A stretch of 64,000 nucleotides of DNA from Proteles cristata cristata (GCA_017311185.1 JAESUZ010000338.1:496001-560000), one strand, 5' to 3'. Counted from the first letter of the stretch, positions 44,867-56,710 are shown. A program made the numbers and translations. The notes: generated by a model from the letters alone, not told the origin.

Positions 44867-44907
44867 TCTTCATAGGCTGGCAAATGATGTCTTCTCCAGA
44901 ACAAGAT

Positions 44908-45101
44908 TTAATTTTACTTTATTTTTTTAAGTGAGTGGCAGGGAGGGGGGCAGAGAGAGAGAGAGAGAGAGAGAATCACAGGCAGGCTCCATGCTGTCAG
45001 TACAGAGCCCAAAGTGGGGTTCAAACTTATGAACCATGAGATCACGACCTGAGCCAAAACCAAGAGTCGGAGCTCAACTAACTGATCCCCCCCAGGCGCA
45101 C
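44908..45101 (-). mobile_element. older CAN-SINE, minus strand
   Basis: 'tttatttttttaagtgagtgg' through GA body to 'ccccaggcgcac'. Short duplication ctccaga at 44894-44900 and 45102-45108. Confidence 0.9.
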
Positions 45102-45428
45102 CTCCAGAGCGATATATATATTTTTAAATAGCATGCAGACCAGTGGACTTAACAACACCAAATTTTGAGTGAAGTTACATGACCAAAGAGAATGACCATG
45201 GGATCATTCCTTCACACCTTCATCACATTTTAAGTCATTAAATTTTGGTAAACAGGAAAAGAAGAAAAAATAAAGAATCAGGGACATTCAAATCCCCTTT
45301 TACAGCTTAGTCACAGTGGTTGCCTGCATAAACTTACCATCTGGACAGAACTTCTAGATTGTGTTCAACGTGTAAGCACTTCTGTGATTGTGCATGAGGA
45401 AAATGGAAGGGGTGCCAGGTTGTACCTA
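45102..45428. other. unassigned sequence
   Basis: Nothing recognised. Confidence 0.5.
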
Positions 45429-45443
45429 GCTTTTATGCTTTTC

Positions 45444-45663
45444 CTTTCTCTTAATGTTTATTTATATTTGAGACAGAGACAGGAGAGAGAGAGAGAGAGA
45501 GCGAGCATGAGCCAGGGAGGGCAGAGAGAGAGAGAAACAGAGGATCTGAAGTGGGTTCTGTGCTGACAACTGAGAGCCCAATGTGGGGCTCAAACTCATG
45601 TCCATGAGATCATGACTTGAGCAGCAGTCAGTCACTTACCAGACTGAGCCAACAAGGCTCCCT
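45444..45663 (-). mobile_element. older CAN-SINE, minus strand
   Basis: 'cttaatgtttatttatatttgag' to 'gagccaacaaggctcc'. Fifteen-bp duplication with one mismatch, gcttttatg(c/t)ttttc, at 45429-45443 and 45664-45678. Confidence 0.94.
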
Positions 45664-45678
45664 GCTTTTATGTTTTTC

Positions 45679-46684
45679 TTATGCCAGCACATCTTCAAAT
45701 CATCTATCACTCCTTTTTGGAGTTTCAAATTGATCACTTCTATATGTTTTAATTCTGAAGTTCTTTACTTAACTCTCCACTTCTTCCCTAGGTTTTATAT
45801 TCTATATGTAAGGAAGATAAATGGATAGATAGATAAATAGATAGAGACTCAAAACTTATATCTTAAATCTTATATCTCAAAACAATTTGATATTTACTGA
45901 AATGATACTAATTTTTCTAGCTTTTTATTATATATGCGAAGAAGAAATTTAGAAGAAATTTATCTTCTAGAATTCTCTGTAAATAAAAATATCATCTTCT
46001 GTTTTGGGAGGTTTAATGAAACTGCTTAAAAATGTTTGCATGTTTTTCACTTTCCATGATATCTTAAAATAACAGTCACACTTTTCAGCTTCTTGAACTG
46101 ATTTTCAAAGTTTATGTATTGTAATTGTTACTGGTATCAAATAGATTCTTGAGAATGGCATTAACTGTTCAGAGAAGGAACCTCATCCTTCAACAGAATC
46201 CGAGTAACCTTTGACAGAAAGTAATACACTCTACAATACTTGTTTCTGATTTTCTACTCTATAGATTAAAATTTTTACAAGAACAATGTCTCATACCACT
46301 GCAGAAATAAGCACCTCCAGCTAAAATGCTACAGAGTGCTTGCTACTTCAAATAAAAATCTATTGACTTAGCTAACCTTTCAAGGACACAAATTCTCTCA
46401 ATGACCTCTGCAAAAAAAAAAAAAAAAAAAATCTTTAGGGAAAGTATGAGTCTAGAAGAAACTTTTCTCCTTAGACCTTGAAGAAATACCTCATCTAGAT
46501 TTGAAAGCAGAACAGAGATCCTTTCACACTACAATAAAAAATTCAGATGCATCGAAGATTAGACCACATTCTTCCCCCAGTTCAATGTTCACTTTCGCAT
46601 GACCAATGACATCTTCAGTCAACTGTCAGATAGCAGTCCTGTTTTGATTTAACTCTTAATATCCATCAGTCATCTTTTAGGTAT
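45679..46684. other. unassigned A+T-rich sequence
   Basis: Contains a short GATA/AATA run (45818-45846) and a 20-base A run near 46411. No gene or repeat family recognised. Confidence 0.5.
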
Positions 46685-46699
46685 AAAAGTAATTTTATG

Positions 46700-46866
46700 G
46701 GGCGCCTGGGTGGCTCAGTCAGTTAAGCATCCGACTTTGGCTCAGGTCATGATCTCACGGTTTGTGGGTTGGAGCTCCATGTCAGGCTCTGTGCTGACAG
46801 CTCAGAGCCTGGAGCCTGTTTTGGATTCTGTGTCTCCCTTTCTCTCTGACCCTCCCCTGCTCACAT

Positions 46867-46898
<32 letters not shown>

Positions 46899-46929
46899 AG
46901 AAATAAATAAAACATTAAAAATTTTTTTA
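46700..46929 (+). mobile_element. CAN-SINE, intermediate subfamily, plus strand
   Basis: 'ggcgcctgggtggctcagtcagttaag' with 'tgacagctcagagcc' (older state) but 'ctgaccctcccctgctcac' and 'cagaaataaataaaacatt' (younger states). Perfect 15-bp duplication aaaagtaattttatg at 46685-46699 and 46930-46944. Confidence 0.97.
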
Positions 46930-47194
46930 AAAAGTAATTTTATGACTGGGCTAGACTTTTAGGGAAATCATTTCACGCCTGGAATACTGTTTTAAGGATT
47001 GATGAAGTGAGAGTCTTCATTTACTTTACAAATGTATGCCTCTATATATTGTCTCCTCTAAGGAAGTGGAGGGAAAGTCTACCGCCTCTTCTCCATGAGC
47101 AGACCAGCAATATACAAATACACCTCTTCCCCCAAGTATTCACCACAACAAGTATAAGGATGTATTCTTAGACTCAATTTTTAGCTTTGGATTC

Positions 47195-47690
47195 ACATGC
47201 ATCATTCTCTATGTTAGTCTTCCTCTGCAACTATAATGCCAGAGTGGTCTTTTGAAATATGTCAGATCATAGCATTCCTCTGATTAATCAACATCATATT
47301 GTAGCACCTCCCTTCACACAGAGTAAAAACCAAAGACCTCACAATGGCCTCTACATGAGCTGCCTACATCCCTCTCTTATTACTGTGAGACTTCATTTCT
47401 ATTCTTTTCCCCATATTCATATTATAGTAGCCATATGAACTTCTCTGCTCTTCTCCAAACATCCAGGCATAACATTACCTTATGGTCTTATTACCTCTTC
47501 TTCCAGATTCTTCATGACTTATTCCTCATGGACATTATCTCACCTTCTTCAAGTACAGGATCAAGTTCAATCTTAACTAGGGCCTACCCTGATAATCTCT
47601 TTGTAAGAACAATCAGCTCCATTCCCAGAACTTTGTAGTTTCCTTTTTCTGCTCTATTACTGTCCATGAAAATTTATCATGTTTTAACAA
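47195..47690 (+). mobile_element. L2 LINE relic, plus strand
   Basis: Matches in order to the 3' part of L2: 'ccagagtggtcttttgaaatatgtcagatcatagcattcctctg', 'aaaaccaaagacctcacaatggcctctacatga', 'ctgcctacatccctctct', 'cttctctgctcttctccaaacatccagg', 'cctaccctgataatctctttg' and 'gctctattactgtccatgaaa'. Strongly decayed; the 67-codon frame within is a shadow. Confidence 0.75.
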
Positions 47691-47814
47691 ACTGTAAAAT
47701 TTAGCAAAAATTAATTAAATGATTTGAAATTTAATTCAATTCGCTAAGGTTTTAAATCAAAGTAAAGCTACTCACAATTCTAGCATTCAATGTTGAGCTG
47801 GTTGCTGAGATTAA

Positions 47815-48430
47815 GAATTGGTATCACATTTCACATATTACTTCAGCAATCCTAGCCACCAGTAGATAACCCAGAAGAAATCCTGCACACATAAAAGAGA
47901 AGACATGTAGGGGCGCCTGGGTGGCTTAGTCGGTTAAGCGTCCGACTTTCGCTTAGGTCATGATCTCGCCATTCGTGGGTTTGAGCCCCGCGTCGGGCTC
48001 TGTGCTGACTGCCAGCTCAGAGCCTGGAGTCTGTTTCAGTCTGTGTCTCCCTCTCTCTCTGACCCTCCCCTGCTCACGCTCTCTCTCTCTCCCTCCTAGA
48101 AATAAATAAAACATATATATAAAAAAAAAGAGAAGACATGTATAAGAAAGATTACAGCAGTATTCTTCACAAGATGAAATGTAAATGAGCAAATGAATGA
48201 ACTGTGAAATAATGCAAGACAATATGGCAAAGTGAATGAACTAACGTGGTGCACAAAAATAGGGGTAGCTCTCAGTAATATACATCTAAGGGAAAAAATG
48301 TTCCATTTACAAAATTTCCTCAACTGCCAAATATAACTGAGTGGAATACTTTGGTAATTATTGAATACCCTGAAGGACACACACTGGAACAAATATAGGT
48401 AAACAAAAGGACTTTTGATAATCACAAGAA
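47815..48430 (+). mobile_element. possible ancient L1 3' fragment, SINE-interrupted
   Basis: 'gaaatcctgcacacataaaagagaagacatgtataag...tacagcagtattcttcacaa' and 'gtgaatgaactaacgtggtgcacaaaaataggggtagctctcagtaatatac' resemble the 3' part of L1M elements (caccaggagacatgtac...atgaatgaactacagctac...gaatctcacaaac). Weak but ordered. Confidence 0.4.
47910..48125 (+). mobile_element. young CAN-SINE, plus strand
   Basis: Complete young-type copy. Perfect 17-bp duplication aaaagagaagacatgta at 47893-47909 and 48126-48142. Confidence 0.97.
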
Positions 48431-48460
48431 AAAGTACTTTGTTAAGGAGGATCTATTTCA

Positions 48461-48740
48461 TTAACTCCGAAAAAAGATGATCTTATCGAAGGTCTTTAGT
48501 GGTTCAATCTCTTTCTGCACCAAATCAGAGTATCTCTTCAGCAACGGCAAAGCCATAAGCCAAAAAAGATCATGACATCTGGACATAGTAAATTTTTGTT
48601 TTGAGGACACAGGGCAAAAGATCTGAGGGGCATTTTCACAGCCCTGAAGATCTACAAGGTGTCCTGAACCATCAGTGAATACTGAATCCACAGTTATAGA
48701 ACTATCCATTGAATTTATAAAGAAATTTGTATGTACACGC
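48461..48740 (-). other. unassigned minus-strand open frame
   Basis: Part of a 146-codon minus-strand frame (48461-48901) whose middle is a translated (CA)n run. The segment downstream of that run is about 86 codons with mixed composition ('SRCHDLFWLMALPLLKRY...DLVQKEIEPL'), more protein-like than most frames here. I recognise no family. It may be a fragment of a retroposed gene or chance. Confidence 0.15.
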
Positions 48741-48741
48741 A

Positions 48742-48744
<3 letters not shown>

Positions 48745-48776
<32 letters not shown>
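48745..48776. repeat. (TG)n microsatellite
   Basis: About 16 GT units. Confidence 0.95.
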
Positions 48777-48781
<5 letters not shown>

Positions 48782-51150
48782 TTTGATGTGTAGGGATTTC
48801 TTTCTTAGGCAGCACTGTCTGAGCATAACATCTGGGCAACAGTTTCCCAGGGAATTTTTTTTTTTTGCATCCCTTCCAATAAAAATAAGGATGTATGCCA
48901 AAGAACAAATAAATCATTAAATGGAGTCAGGATCTTTTTTTGGTCGTATTCCAATTTAGCCTAAGCACACACTTAACAAGCTAATAGAATTTTTGTTTTT
49001 TATTTGGTTGTGTGATTATCCCAGAGAGACTACAGAAGTGACTACATGATAGGAAGCAAGCTAATGTCACTGCCTTCTTCGAAAAGAGCAATTTTTATAG
49101 TGAAATTTGATGGAACAGAGGAAGTCAGTGGTAATAAATTATTCAAGATAACAATAATCTTAGGGCACCTATAAATTATCTTTTTAAATAGTAGCCTGTA
49201 GCCAGGCTGTATGTCAGAATATAGTTAACATTGTGCTTGGGGTTGAGATTATCCTGTAGGTAAGGTTAAATAACAATTATGCCATCTTTCTTAACACCGT
49301 ATACTTCTCTACTTTTAATTCATCATTAAACAGGTGTCCAAATTGAGACCATACATTCAATGAAGTAATTAAACTAATATATCTTTTAGCATTCTGAGTT
49401 GTTAGTCAATATAAAGGTATTCTACATGAAGTCATGGGTGGACTATAGCTTCAGGCAAATTACAAGGTACCTCTAACGAATCAGATTTCTGAGAGCAATA
49501 CTTTAATTTGTCCTAAAACTCCACTTTGAAATTTCCAATTAACTCTTCTGTTTGACCCCTGCCTCAAGAGGTATGAGTAGAAAAGTCTTTAAGGTAATGG
49601 TTAATTGGATGCACACTTTCTAAGCTAGAAGTTTGAAGAAGTACTTTTATAAGTAATTCGTTTGAAACAGACATCTGTACATAACTAAGGTATTTTAGTC
49701 TAATTCCTATGTTTCACATTACAAATAATTGACCTTCTTTATGGCTTTCTCTTTAAAAATTATTTTGAAAAATCATGTCATTTCATTAAAGGAAAATTAT
49801 TAATGTTTGCCTCCAGTTTGCAAAATGAAGATGGTAGGAGTGGCTAGAAAGTCATCTCTGTTGTTGATTACTTTCAAGGGGTTTTTTTCTCTTCTGTTTC
49901 TAGAAAAATGTTAGAGTGAAGTGTTGTAAATGCCATTATTAGTAAGGGGTTGAGCTTCCTGTTATAAATAATCTGGTTAAAGATTTTACAAAATAACTCG
50001 CATAAATGAATGCTTTGATTACTGCTCATACTTCAAATATATCAATTTTAGTTAATTATATATATATGTGTGTGCACACATACATACATAAAAAATGTAC
50101 ACATCCACATACACACACAGATTCAGAAATGTTATCATTGATTATTAGGAAAAAAGGAAATAAATAATGTGGTGCTTGAGACTGAGTATTGAGTTTACTG
50201 TTCCATAAGGCAAGAAAGAGTAGGGCTGGGTTAAAAATAGTAAGTTAAAGAGCACTAGCAGGAGTCCATGTAAGATTTATCTGAAGGTGTGAGGCTGGGT
50301 TGTGCTGGCTTCAGTTCTCAGTAAATCGCTTGTGGCTACAGCTTCTAAGCCTGAGAGGAAAGATAATTATGCTGTCACAGAGATTCTCCCTATAAGACAT
50401 GACTGCTGTGAGGCTAGAAATGTGCCAGGAAGGTAGCTGTCCTTGAACTTGGTAACTCCATAATCCTTATAGAAGAAGGGGTGAGCACAGAGGGAGTAAA
50501 ATCACATAAAAGTGAACTGAAAGAGTAAAAACCTCCCACTTAAAATGAATGTGCAGAAGCATGTAGAAAAAAAATCCAACTGTATGAAAGATAAGCAATT
50601 ATAACAAAGAACTGTAAAGACAATTCTAGTTTTTTTAAATTTATTGTCAAAGAAATAAGTGAAGAAATCACAACTATAGAAAAATAAATGATGAAATAAA
50701 AACACAATCAAATGAAGCAGGCTAATTGAAATATGAAAGTGAATGAATTAAAATTTTTCCACATGAAAAATGCAGCCTTTAAAATTTAAAAATGCATATA
50801 AGGAATAGACTCTAGGCAGTATAAAAAATAGTAAATTGGAAGATAAAATTGAGAAAAATCATACAGAATTAAGCATCAAAGGTAAAAAGGATTAAAAATG
50901 TAAAAAAAAAAGACAGCAAAAGTGGAAAACAGAAATTCAGAGGCTAATATTTTTCTGAGAAGCTGGAGTACAGAGAATCGAGGGAACAGCAAAGAAGTGA
51001 TATTCAGAGTTAAAATTCAATTATTTCAATAATTCAATTATTATTGAGTATTTTTTCTTAGAAAAGCATGATACCGAAATAGCACTTGGTATATTAAAAG
51101 TGAAAAAATTACACATAAGCTGTTGTGTGCTCAAAAATGGAGCAAAAGGA
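48777..51150. other. unassigned A+T-rich sequence
   Basis: About 2.4 kb without a recognised repeat apart from a small TA/TG/CA-rich patch near 50056-50120. No convincing coding frame. Confidence 0.5.
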
Positions 51151-51167
51151 GTGAAGAAATATTTTCA

Positions 51168-51358
51168 GGGGCATCTGGATGGTTCAGTAGGTTACCGTAT
51201 CTTGATTTTGGCTCCGGTCATGGTGTCAAGGTTCTTGAGATCAAAGCCCTGTTGGGATAACCCTCTCTCTCCCTCCCTCTTTGCCCCCTCCCCCACTTAC
51301 ATGCAGACAAGCTCTCTCTTTCTCTCCCAAGGTAAATACATATTTTTAAAAAGGAACT
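51168..51358 (+). mobile_element. old CAN-SINE, plus strand
   Basis: 'ggggcatctggatggttcagtaggtta', lost B box, CT body and 'aggtaaatacatatttttaaaaa' tail. Flanking 'gaagaaatatttt' and 'aaagaagtattttt' may be a decayed duplication. Confidence 0.85.
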
Positions 51359-51679
51359 AAAGAAGTATTTTTAAGTAAATGTCAGAAAAAAATAAAAATA
51401 TTAACCAGTATAATGATAATTAGGTTTACAACAATGTTTTTACAGCAACAATTAATGCCGGAAGTTAGTGGAGTTACATATGAAAGTAATGACAAAAAAC
51501 AAAAATGGGTATCAACACAGAAATATTACTTTGCTAAATAATCATTCAGGACATACCCAGCTTCTACTTCATTCAACAACACAGTCACTAGGATTGAATT
51601 TACATCTTTCACTCTTATTTTTATCAATTAAAAATCCTGATTTTTTAAAAATTTGAACTATTAAAAATAATAAAAGCTC
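51359..51679. other. unassigned A+T-rich sequence
   Basis: Nothing recognised. Confidence 0.5.
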
Positions 51680-52085
51680 AGTCCACAAATGGAGTGATTT
51701 CTGTTAAGCCCAAGACACCAAACCAAGACTTTATAGCTGATCTAATTGCTGTTTCAATCTTCCCCAGGAATATAAATCTTAACCAGTAAGTCTGGAGTTT
51801 TCTCATCAGCACCAATGAGAAAACCTGCCACTTAGGCCCTTTCTCTCCCCAAAGAAAGAGGAGGTAATCTCCCTAATAGATACTTTTCTCCCCCAAAGGA
51901 AGGTACCTCACCAGACACAATCCTGTTGTGTTTATGACTCCTTTTTGTGCCTTTAGAATGTTTTTCCTTTCTGTGGCCTTTTAGGTTCTTTTCTGTTGCT
52001 GCTGAATCAGGATGGTATGCTGCCTGATTCATGAGTCTTTAATGAACCCAATTAGATCTAAAAGGTTTACTCAGTTGAATTTTTG
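51680..52085 (+). mobile_element. possible old solo LTR
   Basis: Pyrimidine-rich and G+C-richer than the flanks, with repeated 'ctcccc(c)aaag' words. It ends in 'catgagtctttaatgaaccc...ggtttactcagttgaatttttgttatttaaca', which has the look of an LTR R/U5 end. No internal retroviral sequence or partner LTR seen, and no family assigned. Confidence 0.3.
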
Positions 52086-52679
52086 TTATTTAACAGCATT
52101 GTGGCCTTCAAGAAATTAGAATTCAGGCGATGAAATATAGAGATCCTTCAGAGAGAGGGAATAAACAAATGGAGTGAGTCATCTAACTGCTTTAGTTTCT
52201 TGCCTGGAGATATCTGAAGTCACGAGACAGACCCCAGACTCCCTGACACTGAACTGAGTATGCAGGCAGATCAAGATGTCTACAGTGTGTAGGCCCAAGT
52301 GTCAGAGAAGGAAAAGGGCACAGAGAAAGAGCACCAGAAATCTACAGAGGACCCCCTTCAGGTACACAGTCCTGTACTGATCAGCATGAGTGTGTGAGGA
52401 AACTCAGAGAGGCCGGCAAGTGAACCACCAGAAGGGATTAGGGGGAGCAGGGTCTGGACTCCTGCCTGTTCCCTCCAGCTGGGATGCGAAGTGTCCACAT
52501 CAATGGGACACTGAATAGACTCCATGGAAGACTTCGTCTCGGGAGCCAGGGAAAAGACCCTCCATGCAACCTGCTTTGATCTGACCTGAGAACGTTCATA
52601 GGTGAGCCCCGAAAGAATGAAATTGTTTCCAAGTAAACAAAGCTCAAGAATCTTTATAAAAATACAGAAATATCCAGGA
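52086..52679. other. unassigned, perhaps 5' region of the ancient L1 that follows
   Basis: G+C-richer than the surroundings, with minus-strand frames at 52358-52684 lacking a domain. It lies directly upstream of recognisable L1 ORF1 sequence, so it may be L1 5'UTR. Confidence 0.35.
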
Positions 52680-53510
52680 CACACAATCTAAAATTAATAG
52701 CATCTGGCACCTAATTAAAAACTATAAAGCGTGCAAAAGAAATAGAAAATGATAACTCATGGTGGAGAGAAAAATCAGTCAAGATTGATTTAGAAATGGC
52801 ACAAACAGAACAGACAAGTACTTTAAAAATAAAATTATTACTCTATTGCCTATTCCACCAAGAAAGGAGAGCAAAGATTGAACATGTTACGCAAAGATAC
52901 GAAAGAAATAACAAAGGAACCACATTGAATTTCTAACCATGAAAACTACAATATCAGAGATAAAAATACACTAAATGTGACAAATGCCAGATGAGATACT
53001 TCAGAAGCAAAGGTAAGTAAACTTGAATGTATAGCAAAGCAATCTAACCAAAAGTGAACCAAAGCGGGGGGGCGGGGGGGAGACCGAATGGGGGACAAAT
53101 GAAGAAAGCATCAGTGAAGTGGGGAAGGACTTCAAGCAGCCAAGTCTGTGGGTAACTGGAGTTCTCTCGAGTATGTGTGTCTGTTGGGGGTGGAGGAGGG
53201 GAGCAACCAATATTTAAAGATAGAAGGGCAAAATTTTTCAGTGCAAGTGAGAAGACAGAAGTACATCTTTAAAGTACCAGGAAAAAGTGGAAAAGTCACC
53301 TTATAATCTTTTACTAAGAAAAAAATACCTTTTAAAAAATAAAGGTGAAATAAGGACTTTGTTCACACACACAGAAGCTAAAAGAATGCATCACAAGCTA
53401 ACAGTCTTTGAAAGAAATATTAAAGGAAGTCCTTCAAACAGAAGGAAAATGCCACAAGAAAACCTAGATCTATACAAAGAAACAGAGATTGTCAAAAATA
53501 GAAAAACCAG

Positions 53511-53672
53511 GAGCACCTGAGTGGCTCAGTCGGTTGAGTGTCCGACTTCAGATCAAGTCACCATCTTAGAGCTTGTGAGCGGGAGACCCTCATTGGGCTC
53601 TTTATTGTCAGCACAGGGCCCACTCTGGATACTCTGTCTCTCTTTCTCTCTCTCTGCCCCACCCCTACCCGT

Positions 53673-53719
<47 letters not shown>

Positions 53720-53763
53720 CTGTCTCTCACTCTCTCTCCCACTCAAAATAAATTAAAAAACAT
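53511..53763 (+). mobile_element. CAN-SINE with expanded CT tract
   Basis: 'ggagcacctgagtggctcagtcggttgag' with a changed B-box region, a pure CT run at about 53674-53711 inside the body, and tail 'actcaaaataaattaaaaaacataaaa'. Confidence 0.92.
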
Positions 53764-53824
53764 AAAATCCATGAATAAATACAAAGATTATCATTATTAT
53801 TTAAATAATTACAGTTGAATTCAC

Positions 53825-53829
<5 letters not shown>

Positions 53830-53875
<46 letters not shown>
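53830..53875. repeat. (CA)n microsatellite
   Basis: About 22 CA units, located in the ancient L1 between ORF1 and ORF2. Confidence 0.95.
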
Positions 53876-53877
<2 letters not shown>

Positions 53878-54331
53878 TCCGATGTACTGTAGAGTTTACA
53901 ACACCTCTTTAAGTAAAATGTATGGCAATAATAATGTGAAGGTTGGGAAGGGATAGAAAGAATTATATTCTTAAAATGAGTTTATGTTTTATGTTAAGTA
54001 GCATACTATCTTTTGAAAGTAAACGGTGAGGAGTTAAAATGTATACCATAAATATTGTAGCAACTACTAAAATAACACCCTAAAAGTGAGTTATAGGCAA
54101 TAAATCAACACAGGAAAAAAAGAAGAATCATATAAATTATCAATTATTTCAAAAGAAAGCAGGATAAAGAGAAAAGGAAACAAAGAATAGATGGGACAAA
54201 GAAAATGAATGACAATATAGTAGTTTTACACACAAACATATCAAAAATCAATTTACATGTAAATGGTGCAACCATCTCAATTAAAATACAAAGATTATCA
54301 TATTGAAGTTAAAAATAAGCATCAAACAACT

Positions 54332-54547
54332 GGGGTGCCTGGGTAGCTTAGTCGGTTGAGCGTCCGACTTTCGCTTAGGTCAGGATCTCGCCGTTCGTGG
54401 GTTCCAGCCCCGCGTCGGGCTCTGTGCTGACTGCCAGCTCAGAGCCTGGAGCCTGTTTCAGTCTGTGACTCCCTCTCTCTCTGACCCTCCCCTGCTCATG
54501 CTGTCTCTCTCTCTCTCTAGAAATAAATAAAACATTAAAAAAAAAAA
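54332..54547 (+). mobile_element. young CAN-SINE, plus strand
   Basis: Complete young-type copy inside the ancient L1. Ten-bp duplication aagcatcaaa at 54317-54326 and 54548-54557; five extra bases lie between the upstream duplication and the SINE head. Confidence 0.95.
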
Positions 54548-55200
54548 AAGCATCAAATACAGGCTCCCTCCAAGAAATCTACTTATTATAAAACACAAAA
54601 TTGGTAAAAGTATACAAAAGTGTAAATAATTACATGTACCATGATAACACCAATGAAAATAAAATTTAGTTTGGCTCTATTAATAGATTTCAGAACACAT
54701 AATGATAACAGAGATAAAGAGAATGATAAAATTATGGTCAATTCATCAAGAGAACAAATAATCCTAATCATTCGTTTAGCAAGTGATAGAAATTTAAAAT
54801 ATATAAAACAACACAGACTTGGCTGAAAGGAAAAATAATCTACGACACCACTCTCAAAATAACTGATAGAATACATAAAAAGTCAGTAAGGATATAAAAT
54901 ACATGAGAAATATTATCAACCAAAACTTCCTAATTGACGTTTTATACAATGCTCCGTTTAACAGTCACAAGGTACACATTCTTCTTAAGTGTATTCATAA
55001 TTCTATTTTGAGCCATAAAATCAATATTTTTTAAAAGGATATAATTCTTACAAAGTAGGTTATCTGGTGACAATTGACTTAAATTATAAATCAATAACAA
55101 AAATATATCTACAATGCCAGCAAATATTTGAGATACTCCAACTGGAGTTTGAGTGAGAGACAACTTGAAGTTCTTTGCCATTAATTTAAAGAGAGGATCT

Positions 55201-55599
55201 TAAGCATGATTTTTTCCCTCTAACCAAATAGAGCTAAAGAACTGGATTTTAACAATGATTGTATTTTACACCAGCAACTCGCAGAAGGTGAGAAACAAAA
55301 TTACTGAAGGTATACATAAGAGACTGATTATAAACATGGGCCTTGGAAATTAAAGATAGTACACAAAGGAAGAGAGGTAGAGGGATCTCATTGGGGATGG
55401 TGAAGCCTTGAATTTAGGGTTGGAATTAGAGGTAAGGTGATGGTCAGACTGTAATGATTGAAATTTACATGACCGAGTGTTTGCAGTTACTGCTTTTGAC
55501 AAATATTCAAATAAAAAATGCTTTCAGGATGATAAACACATGTATTCAGAAGGAAAGTTGGGAGAGCTATATTAAAAAATTCAGACAGCGTAAAAAGGT
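55201..55599. other. unassigned gap within the L1 track
   Basis: No recognised repeat; it may be decayed L1 middle or an unrelated insertion. Confidence 0.4.
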
Positions 55600-56085
55600 G
55601 AAAAACAAGTAGAACTTGAAAGATGTATTTATAACACATGTAACTGATTTAAAAAGCAGAAAGCCCAATATAAGAATTATAAAAACTAATCAGAAAAGCA
55701 AATATAGCCATAAAATATAGATATAATATGAACAAATAGTATGAATAAGTCTCTTAAAGTAATAAACTTGAGTGGTCACAGTATATGAATTAAACTTAAT
55801 CCCATCACTGATCAGAAAAATGTCTATTTAAGAAGATCAAATCCCTCTTGTATGAAATATTTTTTTTTAAATGTGATCCATCCCAATACATGGACACACA
55901 TGAGTTCTCACATTGGTTAGAGTATGAATTGGTCCAAATCACTTTGCAAAAGCAACTGACAATATTCAGGGAAGTTGGAGATATGCATGTCTTTGTTTCA
56001 GAAATTCCAATTTTGTATAAACACTCATATCCGTACTTTAGAAGACATATACAATAATAATTCTCACTATAATATTAGTTACAAT
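55600..56085 (+). mobile_element. ancient L1 ORF2 C-terminal relic
   Basis: 'atgagttctcacattggttagagtatgaattggtccaaatcactttgcaaaagcaactgacaatattc...gttggagatatgcatg' and 'agaaattccaattttgtataaacactcatatccgtactttagaagacatatacaataata' match the C-terminal end of ORF2 in old L1Ms. Probably the same parent element as 52680-55200. Confidence 0.6.
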
Positions 56086-56271
56086 GTGGTCAGTTAAGTG
56101 TCCAACACTTGGTTTCAGCTCAGGTCATGATCTCATGGTTTCCTCAGTTCAAGCCCTGCATTGCGCTCTGCGCTGAAGATGTGGAGCCTACTTAGGATTC
56201 TCTCTCCCTCTCTCTCTGCCCATTCCTTGCTCATGCTGTCTCTGTCTCTCTCAAATAAATTAATAAAACAT
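56086..56271 (+). mobile_element. CAN-SINE lacking its 5' end
   Basis: Begins at 'gtcagttaagtgtccaac', so about 18 bases of the head are missing. The rest continues to 'ctctcaaataaattaataaaacat'. A second SINE follows within about 20 bases in the same orientation. Confidence 0.88.
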
Positions 56272-56288
56272 AAAAAGCAAAATCAATG

Positions 56289-56530
56289 GAGCACCTGGGT
56301 GGCTCAGTAGGTTGAGCGTCCGACTTCGGCTCAGGTCATGATCTCACGGTTAGTGGGTTTGAGCCCCACATAGGCTCTTTGCTGACACCTCAGAGCCTGG
56401 AGCCTGCTTGAGATTCTGTGTCTCCCTCTCTCTCGGACCCTCCCCTGCTCATGCTGCCTCTCTCTGTGTCTCTCAGAAATAAATAAAAAACATTAAAAAA
56501 AAAGATGCATCCAAGTCTTGCATTAAAAAA
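56289..56530 (+). mobile_element. CAN-SINE with two-part A tail
   Basis: Intermediate-subfamily copy. The tail has an A run, then 21 non-SINE bases (56504-56524), then a second A run. Seventeen-bp duplication with one mismatch, aaaaagcaaaa(t/g)caatg, at 56272-56288 and 56531-56547. The extra stretch lies inside the duplication, so it was part of the inserted molecule or arose in the tail later. Confidence 0.93.
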
Positions 56531-56547
56531 AAAAAGCAAAAGCAATG

Positions 56548-56710
56548 TGGTAGAAACCATAATACCTATCAATAAGGGAATAATTAAATGCATTGAGGTA
56601 TTGTTATACCATGGGTAAATAAGGTAAAGTAAACCATTCTAGTTGAATTAAAACTATAAATACCAACACATGTAATTCTCAAACAATAGCAAAATGCAAA
56701 AAAATATAGG
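56548..56710 (+). mobile_element. ancient L1 3' end (outer), part 1
   Basis: 'ataatacctatcaataagggaataattaaatgcattgaggtattgttataccatgggtaaataagg' matches the 'ccatcaataggggaatggttaaataaattatggtacatcc' part of old L1 3' ends; it resumes after the younger L1 at 58286. Confidence 0.55.

Larger units (their letters stand above)
52680..55200 (+). mobile_element. ancient L1: ORF1 and endonuclease relics
   Basis: Old L1M-type element traceable in order. ORF1: 'tagaaatggcacaaacagaacagacaagtac', 'agattgaacatgttac', 'atgaaaactacaatatcagagataaaaatacacta', 'aatattaaaggaagtccttcaaacagaaggaaaatgcca'. Linker: 'acagatgggacaaagaaaatgaatgacaatatag'. Endonuclease: 'atcaagagaacaaataatcctaatc', 'agtcagtaaggatataaaa', 'ggtacacattcttcttaagtg'. 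No frame survives. SINEs at 53511 and 54332 and a (CA)n tract have interrupted it. Confidence 0.75.
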
